Notes: generated by a model not told the origin, from the letters alone. A stretch of 64,000 nt of DNA from Lysinibacillus mangiferihumi (GCF_003049665.1 NZ_PYWM01000028.1:1-64000); one strand, 5' to 3'; shown: positions 26,406-35,184, counted from the stretch's first letter. Numbers and translations are program-made.

Positions 26406-27173
26406 TTATTCTGCGCCTAAATACTCTTCTAACGTAACATTCTGTTCTTTCATTTTCTTAGCAATGTCAATTCCAACATAGCGATAATGCCAAGATTCAT
26501 ACATATAACCTGTTAAATGTTCTTTATTTTGAGGGAATCGTAAAATGAAACCATATTCTGCAGCATGCTCAAATAGCCATTTCCCAGCAGGTGTTTCACC
26601 AAACTCCTCAGTCAACCATAAATCTTCTTTGCCGACTTCACCAATATCAAACGCTAGGCCTGTTTGGTGCTCGGAAAAGCCTGGGCGTGCACTATAGCGA
26701 TCTGCAGCAGCCTGACCATCGCGCTTAACATAATTATTGTATAATGTTGTTTGATATTCATAAGAACGATATCCACTAAACGCGACTAAGTTAAAGCCCT
26801 GTTGTTTAGCTTCTGCTATCATCTTATTTAACGCTTGACGTGCCTCTGGATTTTCACCTGGTGCAAATGTGGATGGTAGTGGATATTTTTTATTAGCCAG
26901 TAAAATACCATCAATATAAGTAGGCTCTGTCGGCATTGCTTGATTTGGGTAATAGCCATTTTCGTCTGGCTGCTCTTGTGGTTCAGTTACTTCGGGTGTT
27001 TTTGGTTGCTCTTTTGTAGGATTGTCTTTTTTGCCTTGTTCTGCTACTGGTTGTTCTTCATCTGACGCTACATTGACTTGATTATTCTTATAGTAAATCA
27101 CTATAAAAATAGATACGATCAGTGCCGCTGAAATAATAGCGCCAATAATAAGTGGTAGTCGATTTTTTTTCAT
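26406..27173 (-). CDS. D-alanyl-D-alanine carboxypeptidase, VanY/M15B family
   Basis: 255-residue membrane-anchored zinc peptidase. A basic N-terminus and one membrane segment (about residues 6-27) are followed by a Glu/Pro/Thr-rich linker and the M15B domain: FSGYRSYEYQTTLYNNYV, then the zinc motif SEHQTGLAFDIG (His and Asp ligands) and the second His in ESWHYRYVG. It trims the terminal D-Ala from peptidoglycan stems outside the cell. The start at 27173 (MKKNRLPL) follows AGGGG by seven nt. Substrate precursors come from ddl and murF in this window. Confidence 0.9.
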   Translation of the reverse strand: MKKNRLPLIIGAIISAALIVSIFIVIYYKNNQVNVASDEEQPVAEQGKKDNPTKEQPKTPEVTEPQEQPDENGYYPNQAMPTEPTYIDGILLANKKYPLPSTFAPGENPEARQALNKMIAEAKQQGFNLVAFSGYRSYEYQTTLYNNYVKRDGQAAADRYSARPGFSEHQTGLAFDIGEVGKEDLWLTEEFGETPAGKWLFEHAAEYGFILRFPQNKEHLTGYMYESWHYRYVGIDIAKKMKEQNVTLEEYLGAE

Positions 27174-27511
27174 TTCTTTGCCCCTTTTGTGTAGATACAG
27201 GGTTGCTAAACAAAACGAGATTTCAAAATCAGGTCGTTTCAATGGGAGTTTGAGCAACCCTAAGACCTTTAATCAATTACACCTCGGCGGAATGTCTTTA
27301 AGATTTTTTCAAAACGGCTCGAAAGGGTTCTTTTACATCTTTGACAACCACCAGGTATTTAACTTGTTTCAGCAAAGTTTGCCCTCACCGTTTGCGAGTA
27401 CATACATGGCACTTATTGTATTGGTAAGGCTTCTACCAAAGCAAGTTAATACACTATATTTTGATAGTTTTATTTTATCACTGTTCACATTTTTAAGTGT
27501 AGCATTTCCAC
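27174..27511. other. intergenic gap upstream of the vanY-like gene
   Basis: 338 nt. On the minus strand a 25-codon frame starts at TTG 27375 behind GGTGAGGG and ends at 27298 (MLKQVKYLVVVKDV, Lys/Val-rich). It might be a leader peptide or the tail of a lost gene. No riboswitch class was recognised, and no promoter was resolved. Confidence 0.4.
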
Positions 27512-27760
27512 TTATTCTGTAAAAATAATAATAAGTACCGCAATGGAAGCAATAGAGAAAAAGATTGCCATATACTTCATCCATTTCGCCTCTTTAACAT
27601 ATCCTTGTTCCTTAAAACTCTTCGCTCTAAAGCCATTTGACAAAGCAAACATTATGGTCATTGCTAGCACCGCTAAATTAAAATTGCCGATAATAATGCA
27701 TACAATAGCTGCAATACTAAATACTGCAACTAAAATTGAAGATATCCATTTTGTATTCAT
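27512..27760 (-). CDS. small membrane protein, 82 residues
   Basis: Unrecognised small protein with three hydrophobic stretches (ISSILVAVFSIAAIVCIIIG; FNLAVLAMTIMFALSNGF; MKYMAIFFSIASIAVLIIIF) and a short charged loop RAKSFKEQGYVKEAKW. Probably a three-segment membrane protein. AGGAGG lies eight nt before the ATG, directly after the T-run of the yidC terminator, so it may be read only by transcripts passing that terminator. Confidence 0.75.
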   Translation of the reverse strand: MNTKWISSILVAVFSIAAIVCIIIGNFNLAVLAMTIMFALSNGFRAKSFKEQGYVKEAKWMKYMAIFFSIASIAVLIIIFTE

Positions 27761-27772
27761 GCTGTTTTCCTC

Positions 27773-27804
27773 CTAAAAAAAATCGAGGCTACAACGCGCC
27801 TCGA
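27773..27804 (-). terminator. terminator after yidC
   Basis: Minus-strand stem TCGAGGC/GCCTCGA (27783-27804), then eight T, which run straight into the ribosome site of the next gene. Confidence 0.87.
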
Positions 27805-27815
27805 CATTCATTCAT

Positions 27816-28577
27816 TTATGATTCTGCTTTTTCGGGATGCTCCGAATAATATTTTCGACCAATATACGTTTGAAGAATTAGTAATGCACCGCTGACAGAC
27901 CAGTAAAGCGGTAGCGCTGCCATAGAAGACATAGAAATAAAGACAATCATAATTGGCGAAATGTAAATAAACATCTTCATTTGCTTTTTTTGTTGCTCTG
28001 GTACAGTCCATAAAGAAACTCGTGCTTGTACCAAATAAACAATCCCCGCAATTATTGTCATCACAATGTCTGGTGAACCTAAGCTAAACCATAAGAACAT
28101 ATGTGATTTCACATCGGCAGAATATAAAATTGAGAAGTAAAGACCCATAATGATTGGCATTTGAATTAACATTGGTAAACAACCCATATTTAACGGATTG
28201 ACACCATGTTTTTGGTACAATGCCATCATCTCTTGCTGATATTGCATTTGTTCTTCTTTTGTCTTTGCTTCCTTCATTTTTTTCTGAACAGCTTCCATTT
28301 CAGGTTTGAAGGCATCCATTTTCGTTTTCATCAGTTGTTGCTGACGATAGTTTTTCAACATAATCGGCATTAAGACTAAACGGATAAGGACCGTGATGGC
28401 GATGATTGCTAAACCATAGCTACCTGAAAAAATATCATTTCCGAAAAACTCCAGTAAAAATTCCATAGGTTTTACAAAAACACTATAGAAAAAGCCCTCT
28501 TTGTTCTCAACTGCTTTACAGCCACTTAATACAAAAACAACAAGCCCAAGCATTGATAATAGCTTCAAATTTTTCAT
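27816..28577 (-). CDS. yidC: membrane protein insertase YidC/OxaA (SpoIIIJ/YqjG type)
   Basis: 253-residue YidC-family insertase that places proteins in the membrane, alone or with Sec. It is a lipoprotein: signal peptide with lipobox VLSGC (Cys20). Core features are the conserved Arg in the first core segment (TVLIRLVLMPIM), the long charged hairpin (KMDAFKPEMEAVQKKMKEAKTKEEQMQYQQEM) and the later segments NPLNMGCLPMLIQMPIIMGLYF and LPLYWSVSGALLILQTYIG. B. subtilis has two paralogues; jag or rnpA is not adjacent here, so the YqjG-like second copy is likely. Confidence 0.92.
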   Translation of the reverse strand: MKNLKLLSMLGLVVFVLSGCKAVENKEGFFYSVFVKPMEFLLEFFGNDIFSGSYGLAIIAITVLIRLVLMPIMLKNYRQQQLMKTKMDAFKPEMEAVQKKMKEAKTKEEQMQYQQEMMALYQKHGVNPLNMGCLPMLIQMPIIMGLYFSILYSADVKSHMFLWFSLGSPDIVMTIIAGIVYLVQARVSLWTVPEQQKKQMKMFIYISPIMIVFISMSSMAALPLYWSVSGALLILQTYIGRKYYSEHPEKAES

Positions 28578-28611
28578 TTTTCCACCTACTATTAATTTTC
28601 AACTAATGTGA

Positions 28612-28641
28612 AGTATACCTTATTAAGACTACCTTTATCAA
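28612..28641 (-). promoter_or_regulatory. SigA promoter of yidC
   Basis: Minus-strand TTGATA (28636-28641), 18 nt, TATACT (28612-28617), about 30 nt before the start codon. Confidence 0.7.
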
Positions 28642-28711
28642 ATAGCAAGCGCTACTTATCAAATACGCTTAGGCGTTAACGGAAGCGTGACACAATGGTA
28701 GTTTGTTCACA

Positions 28712-28754
28712 TAAAAAAGATGCGCGCTTTAGCATCGCTAATACAATCGCATCT
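28712..28754 (-). terminator. terminator after the AraC-family gene
   Basis: Minus-strand stem AGATGCG/CGCATCT with a 23-nt loop, followed by TTTTTTAT. Confidence 0.72.
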
Positions 28755-28800
28755 TACAGTATGTTCTTATTCATTGAGTGCTATTTATTGTCCCACAATA

Positions 28801-29607
28801 TTAAGCGTTTTGCATCTCCGTCTCGTTCATTTCAAAACGATAAAATTCATGATGCAGCTCATCACGAAAATGTTTAGGTGTTACTCCAGTGTATTTCTTA
28901 AAAATACGTGTGAAGTAACTCTGATTACAAAAATGGAATTGGTCTGAAATGGATGTAATACTTTTATTCGTATGTCGTAGGTAATATTGCGATTCCTCTA
29001 CGCGACGAACATTTAAATACTCGACCAATGTAATGCCCACATGTTCTCTGAAAATACGTGACAAGTGACTCGTACTAATATGGAAGTTATTCGCGATACT
29101 CTCCACAGTTAAATCATTCTCTAACTCATCATTAATATACATAATCACTTTATTGACTGTCTGATGACGGAAAGTCGGTTGCTTTCTATCTGCGATAAAA
29201 TACACAAAGAAATCAATCAAATCATCAGCAAATTGCAAAAATTCTGCGTCTTTCATCTGATTTTCAATCATATCATTACAAGCAATATTAAACGCAAAGG
29301 CTTTCTTCGAAGGTACTTGATTGTCTAGCAATTTACGAGCAACAATCGACGACAAAACGGAAAAATAACCTCGCACTATTTTAATGACCTGCTTGCCAAA
29401 ACGTATAGAAAGAATATCAATTAATTCATGCAAAGATTTTTTAGCCTTTGCAGATTCTAAATGGTAAATTTCAAATATTAATTTTGACTCAATATTAAAA
29501 AATTCTTCTACACCGATGTATTGGTTAATATTATCGATTTCTTGGAAGTATCTTTTTGATATCGTTTCTGACATAGAATGTTGATGTAGTTGCATAATCT
29601 TCCCCAT
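28801..29607 (-). CDS. AraC-family transcriptional regulator
   Basis: 268-residue regulator. The last 100 residues are an AraC double helix-turn-helix: LTVESIANNFHISTSHLSRIFREHVGITLVEYLNVRRVEES, then KSITSISDQFHFCNQSYFTRIFKKYTGVTPKHFRD. The N-terminal 150 residues are helical and do not look like the usual cupin sugar-binding domain. The ligand is unknown. An alternative ATG four codons in (29595) has a comparable ribosome site. The LytTR regulator and CoA-transferase are divergent from it across a 480-nt gap. Confidence 0.88.
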   Translation of the reverse strand: MGKIMQLHQHSMSETISKRYFQEIDNINQYIGVEEFFNIESKLIFEIYHLESAKAKKSLHELIDILSIRFGKQVIKIVRGYFSVLSSIVARKLLDNQVPSKKAFAFNIACNDMIENQMKDAEFLQFADDLIDFFVYFIADRKQPTFRHQTVNKVIMYINDELENDLTVESIANNFHISTSHLSRIFREHVGITLVEYLNVRRVEESQYYLRHTNKSITSISDQFHFCNQSYFTRIFKKYTGVTPKHFRDELHHEFYRFEMNETEMQNA

Positions 29608-30099
29608 CTTTCCTCAGAGTGCACGAATTACATTACAATATTTGACATCAAATTACAAATTCAAAATAAGAAAAAAGTATTTACTTATTTATCATATGAA
29701 TTGAGTCCTATTACACAATTATATATTGAATATAGCTTAAAAATAACCTAACTTAAACACCAGTATTAAAAAAAATATACTTTACAGTGAATTTTACCAT
29801 ATTTTGCGATTTCCTTTCAACCACATTTTATACATCGTCCTAGTTCTAATTTATCATATAAATACCGTAGAAACCTTGTAAACTTATTAATAGACATTTA
29901 AATTTTACCATATACATATTAAAAATAATTAGTAATTAATTATAATACCTTGAATTTTATGTAAGTCAATTTTCATCTTTTTAATGTAGCAATCGACATA
30001 TCTCTATTTTATTCCGAAATCTTCTCTATATAATTTATACGAATATGTAGTAAAATAGATGATAATACTATTTTTAAAAGTTAAAATGAGGTGCTAATA
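29608..30099. other. AT-rich gap between AraC and LytTR regulators
   Basis: About 490 nt, very AT-rich, between divergent regulator genes. TATAAT and TAAAAT hexamers occur near 30030-30055, but no well-placed -35 was found. No ORF or RNA gene is supported. Confidence 0.5.
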
Positions 30100-30750
30100 G
30101 TGGATCCAAAGCAAATAGAAGAAATCATGGAGATTATTAAGGAGTTTTTCCCTGAAAATACTTCAATCGCAATTTCTGATACAAATGAATACTTGTACTA
30201 CCAACCGAGCAAAAAGGTTGATCTAAAAATTAAGCCGGGTGACCCTATCAAAGAAGGCTCAGCTGCACACAAAGCTTTAAGCTATGGGCAAAAAATCAGC
30301 ACTTATATCGAACCTGATGTATTTGGTGTTGCTTACTATGGCATGAGTATTCCTTTAATGGAAGAAGGCGAAACAAAAGGTGCCATTACCGCTATCTTCC
30401 CACAAAAGCCATCAGCATTTTTAACAAACTACATCACGATTAAAATCGATGACTGTTGGTATCCGATTAAACATGATCAAGTGATTTATCTTGAAACACA
30501 GCTACGTAAAACATTTGTTAAAACAATGGGGCGCGAAGGTTATCACCGTTTAAACTTAAGTGATTTAGAGCTATTTTTAGCGCCAGACTCATTTATTAGA
30601 TGCCACCGTTCATACATTGTAAACATCGATTATATTGATGAAATTCAACCAGATTCACATTCAACTTTCTTATTAATTATGAAAGATGGAACGCGTATTC
30701 CGGTTAGTCAACGCTACGCAAGTTACTTCCGTCGTTCTTTAGGCTTCTAA
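30100..30750 (+). CDS. LytTR-domain transcriptional regulator with N-terminal sensor-like domain
   Basis: 216-residue regulator. The N-terminal half (about residues 1-110) resembles a PAS-like sensor seen in stand-alone LytTR proteins (SIAISDTNEYLYYQPSKKVDLKIKPGD ... YGQKISTYIEPDVFGVAYYGMSIPL). The C-terminal half is a LytTR DNA-binding domain (VIYLETQLRKTFVKTM ... FIRCHRSYIVNIDYIDEI ... GTRIPVSQRYASYFRRSL). It lacks a receiver domain. The start is GTG at 30100, six nt behind GAGGTG. A terminator separates it from the CoA-transferase, its likely target by position only. Confidence 0.87.
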   Translation: MDPKQIEEIMEIIKEFFPENTSIAISDTNEYLYYQPSKKVDLKIKPGDPIKEGSAAHKALSYGQKISTYIEPDVFGVAYYGMSIPLMEEGETKGAITAIFPQKPSAFLTNYITIKIDDCWYPIKHDQVIYLETQLRKTFVKTMGREGYHRLNLSDLELFLAPDSFIRCHRSYIVNIDYIDEIQPDSHSTFLLIMKDGTRIPVSQRYASYFRRSLGF

Positions 30751-30759
30751 TTATCTCCT

Positions 30760-30803
30760 AGTACAGCAAGTATCCTCTTAAGGAGGGCTTGCTGTACTTT
30801 TTT
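30760..30803 (+). terminator. terminator after the LytTR gene
   Basis: Perfect 11-bp stem AGTACAGCAAG/CTTGCTGTACT followed by TTTTTT. Confidence 0.9.
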
Positions 30804-31046
30804 GATTTAACGCTTAGATAATACATAGCGCTAGATTAAAACGTTTTCTCTGTCGAAAAAGCATCCTTCCGCTCGATTTTCCTTGGTTTACTTAATTTAA
30901 TGCTATTTATAAAGTTTTTGTGACAAATTGGTGATAGTATTAATCAAATGGTTGGAGTCATACTACAACTAAATAAACAGAAAATTCTTACACGTTTTTT
31001 CTAGTTTTGTTATCGGTTTCCATCAAATTTAGGGGAGGATTTTTTA

Positions 31047-32567
31047 ATGGATGCAATCATTCAAAAACGCTTAGGTAATAAGGAGCTTGAAAGCAAAGTC
31101 GTATCTGCTGATGTAGCTGCAGCACTTCTTTCTGACGGTGATGTAGTAGGTATGAGCGGATTCACTCGTGCTGGGGATGCAAAAGTTGTTCCTATGGCAT
31201 TAGTGGAACGTGCTAAAAACGAAAAATTCCAAATTGATGTATATACTGGTGCTTCTTTAGGACCAGAAGTAGATAAGTATTTAGCTGAAGCTGGCGTTAT
31301 CCGTAAACGCGGACCATTCCAAGCTGACGCAGGTATTCGTAATCAAATCAACGCTGGTAACGTAATGTACGTTGATGCTCACCTTTCTCACAACGCTGAG
31401 TTAGTTCGTCAAGGTATTATCGGACCAATTAAATATGCAATTATTGAAGCAGCTGCAATTACTGAAGATGGCTATATTATCCCAACTACTTCAGTTGGTA
31501 ACTCACCAATCTTCGCTCAATACGCTGAAAATATTATTATTGAATTAAATATTTCTCACCCAGAATCATTAATCGGTATCCACGATATTTATGTTCCTGG
31601 CGAACAAGGTAAACGTGATGTCATTCCAATGACAAAACCAAACCAACGTCTTGGTGAGATTGGTATTAAAGTAGACCCTGCTAAAATTAAAGCAATTGTT
31701 ATTTCTGAAGAGCCAGATGCACCTTCAATGATCGTGCCTCCAGATGAAGAAACTCAAACAATGGCTAACATTTTACTTGATTTCTTCCGTTCTGAAATCA
31801 AAGCTGGTCGCTTAACAAATACTTTAGCACCAATTCAATCTGGTGTAGGTTCTGTTGCAAACGCTGTACTTGACGGTTTTGCTGATTCTGAATTCGAACA
31901 CTTATTTGTTTACTCTGAAGTACTACAAGATGCAGTATTTAATTTAATTGATGCTGGTAAAGTAGATTTTGCTTCTGCAGCTTCTATCACACTTTCAGAA
32001 GAACTACAAAAACGTGTATTCGGCAACATGGAACATTATGCAGATAAATTATGCTTACGCCCACAAGAAATTTCTAACCACCCTGAGCTTATCCGTCGTT
32101 TGGGCTTAATCTCAATCAACACTGCTCTTGAGTTAGATATCTATGGTAACGTAAACTCTACTCACGTTTCAGGTACAAAAATGATGAACGGAATCGGCGG
32201 TTCTGGTGACTTCGCTCGTAACGCCCGTCTTGGTATTTTTGTAACAAAATCTTATGCAAAAGGTGGCGCAATTTCGTCAATCGTACCAATGGTTTCTCAC
32301 GTAGACCATACAGAACACGATGTTGACGTAATCGTTACTGAGCAAGGTATTGCTGATTTACGTGGTCTTGCACCAAAAGAACGTGTACCTTTAATTATCG
32401 AGAACTGTGCACACCCTGATTACAAAGAGCAATTATGGGATTACTACAACCGTGCTGTAGAAGCAACAGGTAACCAACAAACACCTCATATTTTAGAAGA
32501 GGCTCTTTCTTGGCACGTAAACCTTGCTAAAAACAAAACAATGAAAAAAGAAATTGCTAAAGCTTAA
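31047..32567 (+). CDS. acetyl-CoA hydrolase / succinyl-CoA:acetate CoA-transferase (Cat1 type)
   Basis: 506-residue class I CoA-transferase of the Cat1/AarC/ScpC group, which moves CoA between acetate and succinate (often annotated acetyl-CoA hydrolase). The catalytic glutamate is in VYSEVLQDAVF; CoA-binding stretches are IQSGVGSVANAVLDGF and MNGIGGSGDFARNARLGIFV. GGGGAGG precedes the ATG by about eight nt. It has its own terminator. Codon use is strongly biased to a few codons, suggesting high expression. Confidence 0.9.
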   Translation: MDAIIQKRLGNKELESKVVSADVAAALLSDGDVVGMSGFTRAGDAKVVPMALVERAKNEKFQIDVYTGASLGPEVDKYLAEAGVIRKRGPFQADAGIRNQINAGNVMYVDAHLSHNAELVRQGIIGPIKYAIIEAAAITEDGYIIPTTSVGNSPIFAQYAENIIIELNISHPESLIGIHDIYVPGEQGKRDVIPMTKPNQRLGEIGIKVDPAKIKAIVISEEPDAPSMIVPPDEETQTMANILLDFFRSEIKAGRLTNTLAPIQSGVGSVANAVLDGFADSEFEHLFVYSEVLQDAVFNLIDAGKVDFASAASITLSEELQKRVFGNMEHYADKLCLRPQEISNHPELIRRLGLISINTALELDIYGNVNSTHVSGTKMMNGIGGSGDFARNARLGIFVTKSYAKGGAISSIVPMVSHVDHTEHDVDVIVTEQGIADLRGLAPKERVPLIIENCAHPDYKEQLWDYYNRAVEATGNQQTPHILEEALSWHVNLAKNKTMKKEIAKA

Positions 32568-32580
32568 TAGTAGCAATTCT

Positions 32581-32627
32581 AGAACGCCTAATAAGTTGTT
32601 TTAAACTTATTAGGCGTTCTTTTTTTG
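32581..32627 (+). terminator. terminator after CoA-transferase
   Basis: Perfect 15-bp stem AGAACGCCTAATAAG/CTTATTAGGCGTTCT followed by seven T. Confidence 0.93.
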
Positions 32628-32679
32628 TCGAAAATGGTATAATAAACCCACTATGTCGTAATAAGTAGTCGGAGGAGTT

Positions 32680-33831
32680 ATGAAGAAATTTATCTATTTA
32701 ATTATATTCTTTTCATTTTTTGACCTATTTACTCAGCTTCCTGTTATGAGTACATATGCAGAATCACTCGGTGCCTCTGCCTTTTTAACCGGACTTGCAG
32801 TTGGTATGTATTCTCTTTCTAATACATTCGGGAATATTATTTCGGGTTTTTTAACCGACCGTAAAGGGCCCTTTGTTATTTTAATTGTCGGTCTGCTGAC
32901 AACGGGCCTATCATTAACATTATATAATTTAGTAGATGCACCGCTTACCCTCCTCATCGTTCGTTTTATACATGGCTTGGTTGCCGGCTTTATTGTTCCT
33001 GCGGCCTTTACATTTCTAGCTAATGCCACCGACCAAGAAAAACGGGGCAAAGGTAGTGCCATTTCAGGTGCATTTGTAGGTATTGCGGCCATTGTTGGTC
33101 CAGCATTTAGTGGTATTTTAGCAAGCCGTACTAGTGTACCTTTTGTCTTTAATATCACTGCAAGTTTTATGCTAGTGTTAGGTATCCTTTCTTTCTTTTT
33201 ACTACATGCTAATCATGTCAAAAAGGACAAAACATCTTCTAAAACTTATATCCCGATAAGTGTATTTTTTCATAATATAGGTACGTTAAAGGCATTTTCA
33301 GGAGCATTCTTTTTAATGTTTTCCCAAGGTGTTATTGCCTATTTACTGCCTTTAAAAGTCCAAACTTTAGGCTTCGACTCACGCTTAAGTGGTACATTAA
33401 TGAGTGCATTCGGTATTGTCGCTGTACTTGTCTTTATATTGCCGACAAATCGTATTTTTGATAAAGTAGCTCCGATAAAAACATTATCCCTCGGTATCGG
33501 TTTAATGGGCGTCAGTCAAATACTGATTAGTCAGGCTGATTCGAGTACCCTCCTTTATATAGCGATGGCTTGTTATGGTATTGGCTTCGGTTTGTTATTC
33601 CCATCTGTGAATTCGTTATTAATTGATTCTACGACAGTTGAAATCCGTGGGAAAGCATACGGCTATTTTTATGCATTTTTCTCATTGGGAGTTGTACTAG
33701 GCTCCTCATTGCTCGGATGGTTATCACTTGGTGTAGTCAGCGGGTTTATCTTTACAGGCATTGTCTTAATCACCTTTGCTGGTGTAACACTTATCCCACA
33801 TGAAAAGAGGCAGTCCCATACATCACTTTAA
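32680..33831 (+). CDS. MFS transporter
   Basis: 383-residue major-facilitator protein with 12 hydrophobic segments. Motif A is GFLTDRKGPFVILIVG in the first cytosolic loop; GAFVGIAAIVGPAFSGILA is a motif-C-like TM5. Helices 7-12 include the GIGFGLLFPSVNSLLIDSTT stretch common in Bacillus DHA1 transporters. The substrate is unknown. GGAGGAG precedes the ATG. It converges with the 34.1 kb gene across a related-repeat fragment. Confidence 0.85.
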   Translation: MKKFIYLIIFFSFFDLFTQLPVMSTYAESLGASAFLTGLAVGMYSLSNTFGNIISGFLTDRKGPFVILIVGLLTTGLSLTLYNLVDAPLTLLIVRFIHGLVAGFIVPAAFTFLANATDQEKRGKGSAISGAFVGIAAIVGPAFSGILASRTSVPFVFNITASFMLVLGILSFFLLHANHVKKDKTSSKTYIPISVFFHNIGTLKAFSGAFFLMFSQGVIAYLLPLKVQTLGFDSRLSGTLMSAFGIVAVLVFILPTNRIFDKVAPIKTLSLGIGLMGVSQILISQADSSTLLYIAMACYGIGFGLLFPSVNSLLIDSTTVEIRGKAYGYFYAFFSLGVVLGSSLLGWLSLGVVSGFIFTGIVLITFAGVTLIPHEKRQSHTSL

Positions 33832-33930
33832 GTAGAGTATTGGACTTCCTATTTTTTAAAAACGGATAGTAGTAGGACTATTTCTTTTAACTAATACCGG
33901 CACTTTGCATTGTGCTATCTTTTGAAGCGA

Positions 33931-34042
33931 AAAAATCCACTTCGCTTTCCGGCGGGCACATCGTAAGCCGCAACCCTCGCTAATGCGCGACTTGTTGTGA
34001 CTTACATCGCGTGCGTTCCCGCTGGAGTCTTGGTGGATTTTT
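33931..34042 (-). repeat. short form of the interspersed element, with different outer arms
   Basis: 112 bp bounded by a perfect 10-bp inverted repeat, AAAAATCCAC and GTGGATTTTT. The middle is the same core as elements A-E in reversed orientation: CGCTTTCCGGCGGGCAC, GTAAGCCGCAACCCTCGCTAA, then CGTGCGTTCCCGCTGGAGTC. It lacks the GAGGCTGGGACA ends and the GTGTTAGATTG hairpin. A partial relative starts at 63166. Confidence 0.8.
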
Positions 34043-34071
34043 ACTTTAAAATTGTTTGAGTGCCTGGCACC

Positions 34072-34386
34072 TTACTTTTCTTTTTCTTGTATTTCTTCAT
34101 TGTAGAAATGAACGCCTGTATGTCCTCCACCTTCAGAAACCATTTCATTGGAAGCTAGCTTTGTAGGTGCTGTACCGGCTTCAGTTGCTACTTCGGCTGT
34201 GATACGCTCAGCAACTCGATCATCCATATTCACATTCGATGTATTCATGAAAGATCCTAGCTTAGCTTTCATATTGTTAAACATATCCATTGCTTTATCA
34301 CGGTTTTCTTTTTTGCTTAAATAAGATGCTGCAAATCCTGCTAATCCCGCAAGCACAACACCTGTCCCTTTATTCTTCGCCATCAT
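34072..34386 (-). CDS. small YtxH-like hypothetical protein, 103-104 residues
   Basis: Short protein beginning with a glycine/alanine-rich hydrophobic segment (GTGVVLAGLAGFAASYLSKKENRDKAM) and then a charged, helical tail, a layout like YtxH-type proteins. The function is unknown. AGGAGG precedes tandem ATGs; the second one (34383) has slightly better spacing. The tail (TGVHFYNEEIQEKEK) is hydrophilic. Confidence 0.75.
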   Translation of the reverse strand: MMAKNKGTGVVLAGLAGFAASYLSKKENRDKAMDMFNNMKAKLGSFMNTSNVNMDDRVAERITAEVATEAGTAPTKLASNEMVSEGGGHTGVHFYNEEIQEKEK

Positions 34387-34455
34387 AAATCCCTCCTAAA
34401 AATATAGAAACTGGCCTTATACTATAGCTTTTCCCTATTCTTAGAGGACTAAACA

Positions 34456-34905
34456 TTATTTTTTTGCTTGGTATAGCATATCTATATGCGGCAGGCTATC
34501 GTAAATATACGGCGCAGAAACTTGTTGAAAGCCAAAAGAGCTATAAAACTTTTTTAAATATTCCTGTGCCTGAATAAATACTTCTGAACCTGACCATCTG
34601 TCTTCAATTATCTCTAGTGCTAAGCGAATCATGTCTTTACCAAGTCCAGTACCCCGCATTTCCTGACTTGTTATTACGCGACCAATGGATGCCATTGTAA
34701 ATTTTTCACCTGGGGGTAATATACGAGCATAGGCGCATAATTTTCCATTTTCAACATATGATAAATGTATAGAGTTTTGATCATGGTTATCCAAATCCTC
34801 ATAACAGGTTTGTTGTTCAACAATAAAAACATTTACTCTTAGCTGAATTATTTTATACAGTTCTTCCGTCGTTAATTCATCGTACGTCTGTATTTTCCAA
34901 GACAT
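34456..34905 (-). CDS. ElaA-type GNAT acetyltransferase
   Basis: 149-residue N-acetyltransferase close to ElaA. The N-terminal block is TTEELYKIIQLRVNVFIVEQQTCYEDLDNHD, and the acetyl-CoA loop is IGRVITSQEMRGTGLGKDMIR. The C-terminal FIQAQEYLKKFYSSFGFQ is also characteristic of this subfamily. The substrate is unknown. It is monocistronic, with a long AT-rich upstream region. Confidence 0.9.
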   Translation of the reverse strand: MSWKIQTYDELTTEELYKIIQLRVNVFIVEQQTCYEDLDNHDQNSIHLSYVENGKLCAYARILPPGEKFTMASIGRVITSQEMRGTGLGKDMIRLALEIIEDRWSGSEVFIQAQEYLKKFYSSFGFQQVSAPYIYDSLPHIDMLYQAKK

Positions 34906-35047
34906 TCACAATCACTCTCCTAGTCGATATTATCGCATAATTCTAATATTTTTACGTAATTCTTTATTATTTTGTACTTATTTATGATTAGTACTGACAA
35001 TATGAGGGAAATAATGAAATAGTACAAACGATAGGAGGATGCTCTTT

Positions 35048-35149
35048 ATGAAAGATTTAGATTTAGTATATGATTGGGTAGACATGGCTTCTTTAGTAGG
35101 CGGCGCAGGCTTTTTAACATTCCTTATTTACGGTATCGTTTTTCTATAA
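35048..35149 (+). CDS. 33-residue membrane peptide
   Basis: A very short frame with a strong ribosome site (AGGAGG, eight nt before ATG 35048) encoding MKDLDLVYDWVDMASLVGG and then a hydrophobic segment (AGFLTFLIYGIVFL). A terminator follows after about 35 nt. The acidic head and single membrane segment suggest a small inner-membrane protein. I do not recognise a family. Confidence 0.65.
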   Translation: MKDLDLVYDWVDMASLVGGAGFLTFLIYGIVFL

Positions 35150-35184
35150 TGGTCAAGATGGAAAAGTTCTATTTTAAAACCTAA

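Noticed and set aside
27261-27460. Possible riboswitch upstream of the vanY-like gene (c-di-GMP or c-di-AMP type considered because of a GGGCAAAC block)
   Set aside because: The diagnostic GEMM block GACGCAAAGC and the ydaO core sequences are absent.
27178-27522. A 114-codon plus-strand frame upstream of the vanY-like gene
   Set aside because: Starts without a ribosome site and runs into the antisense of the small membrane gene.
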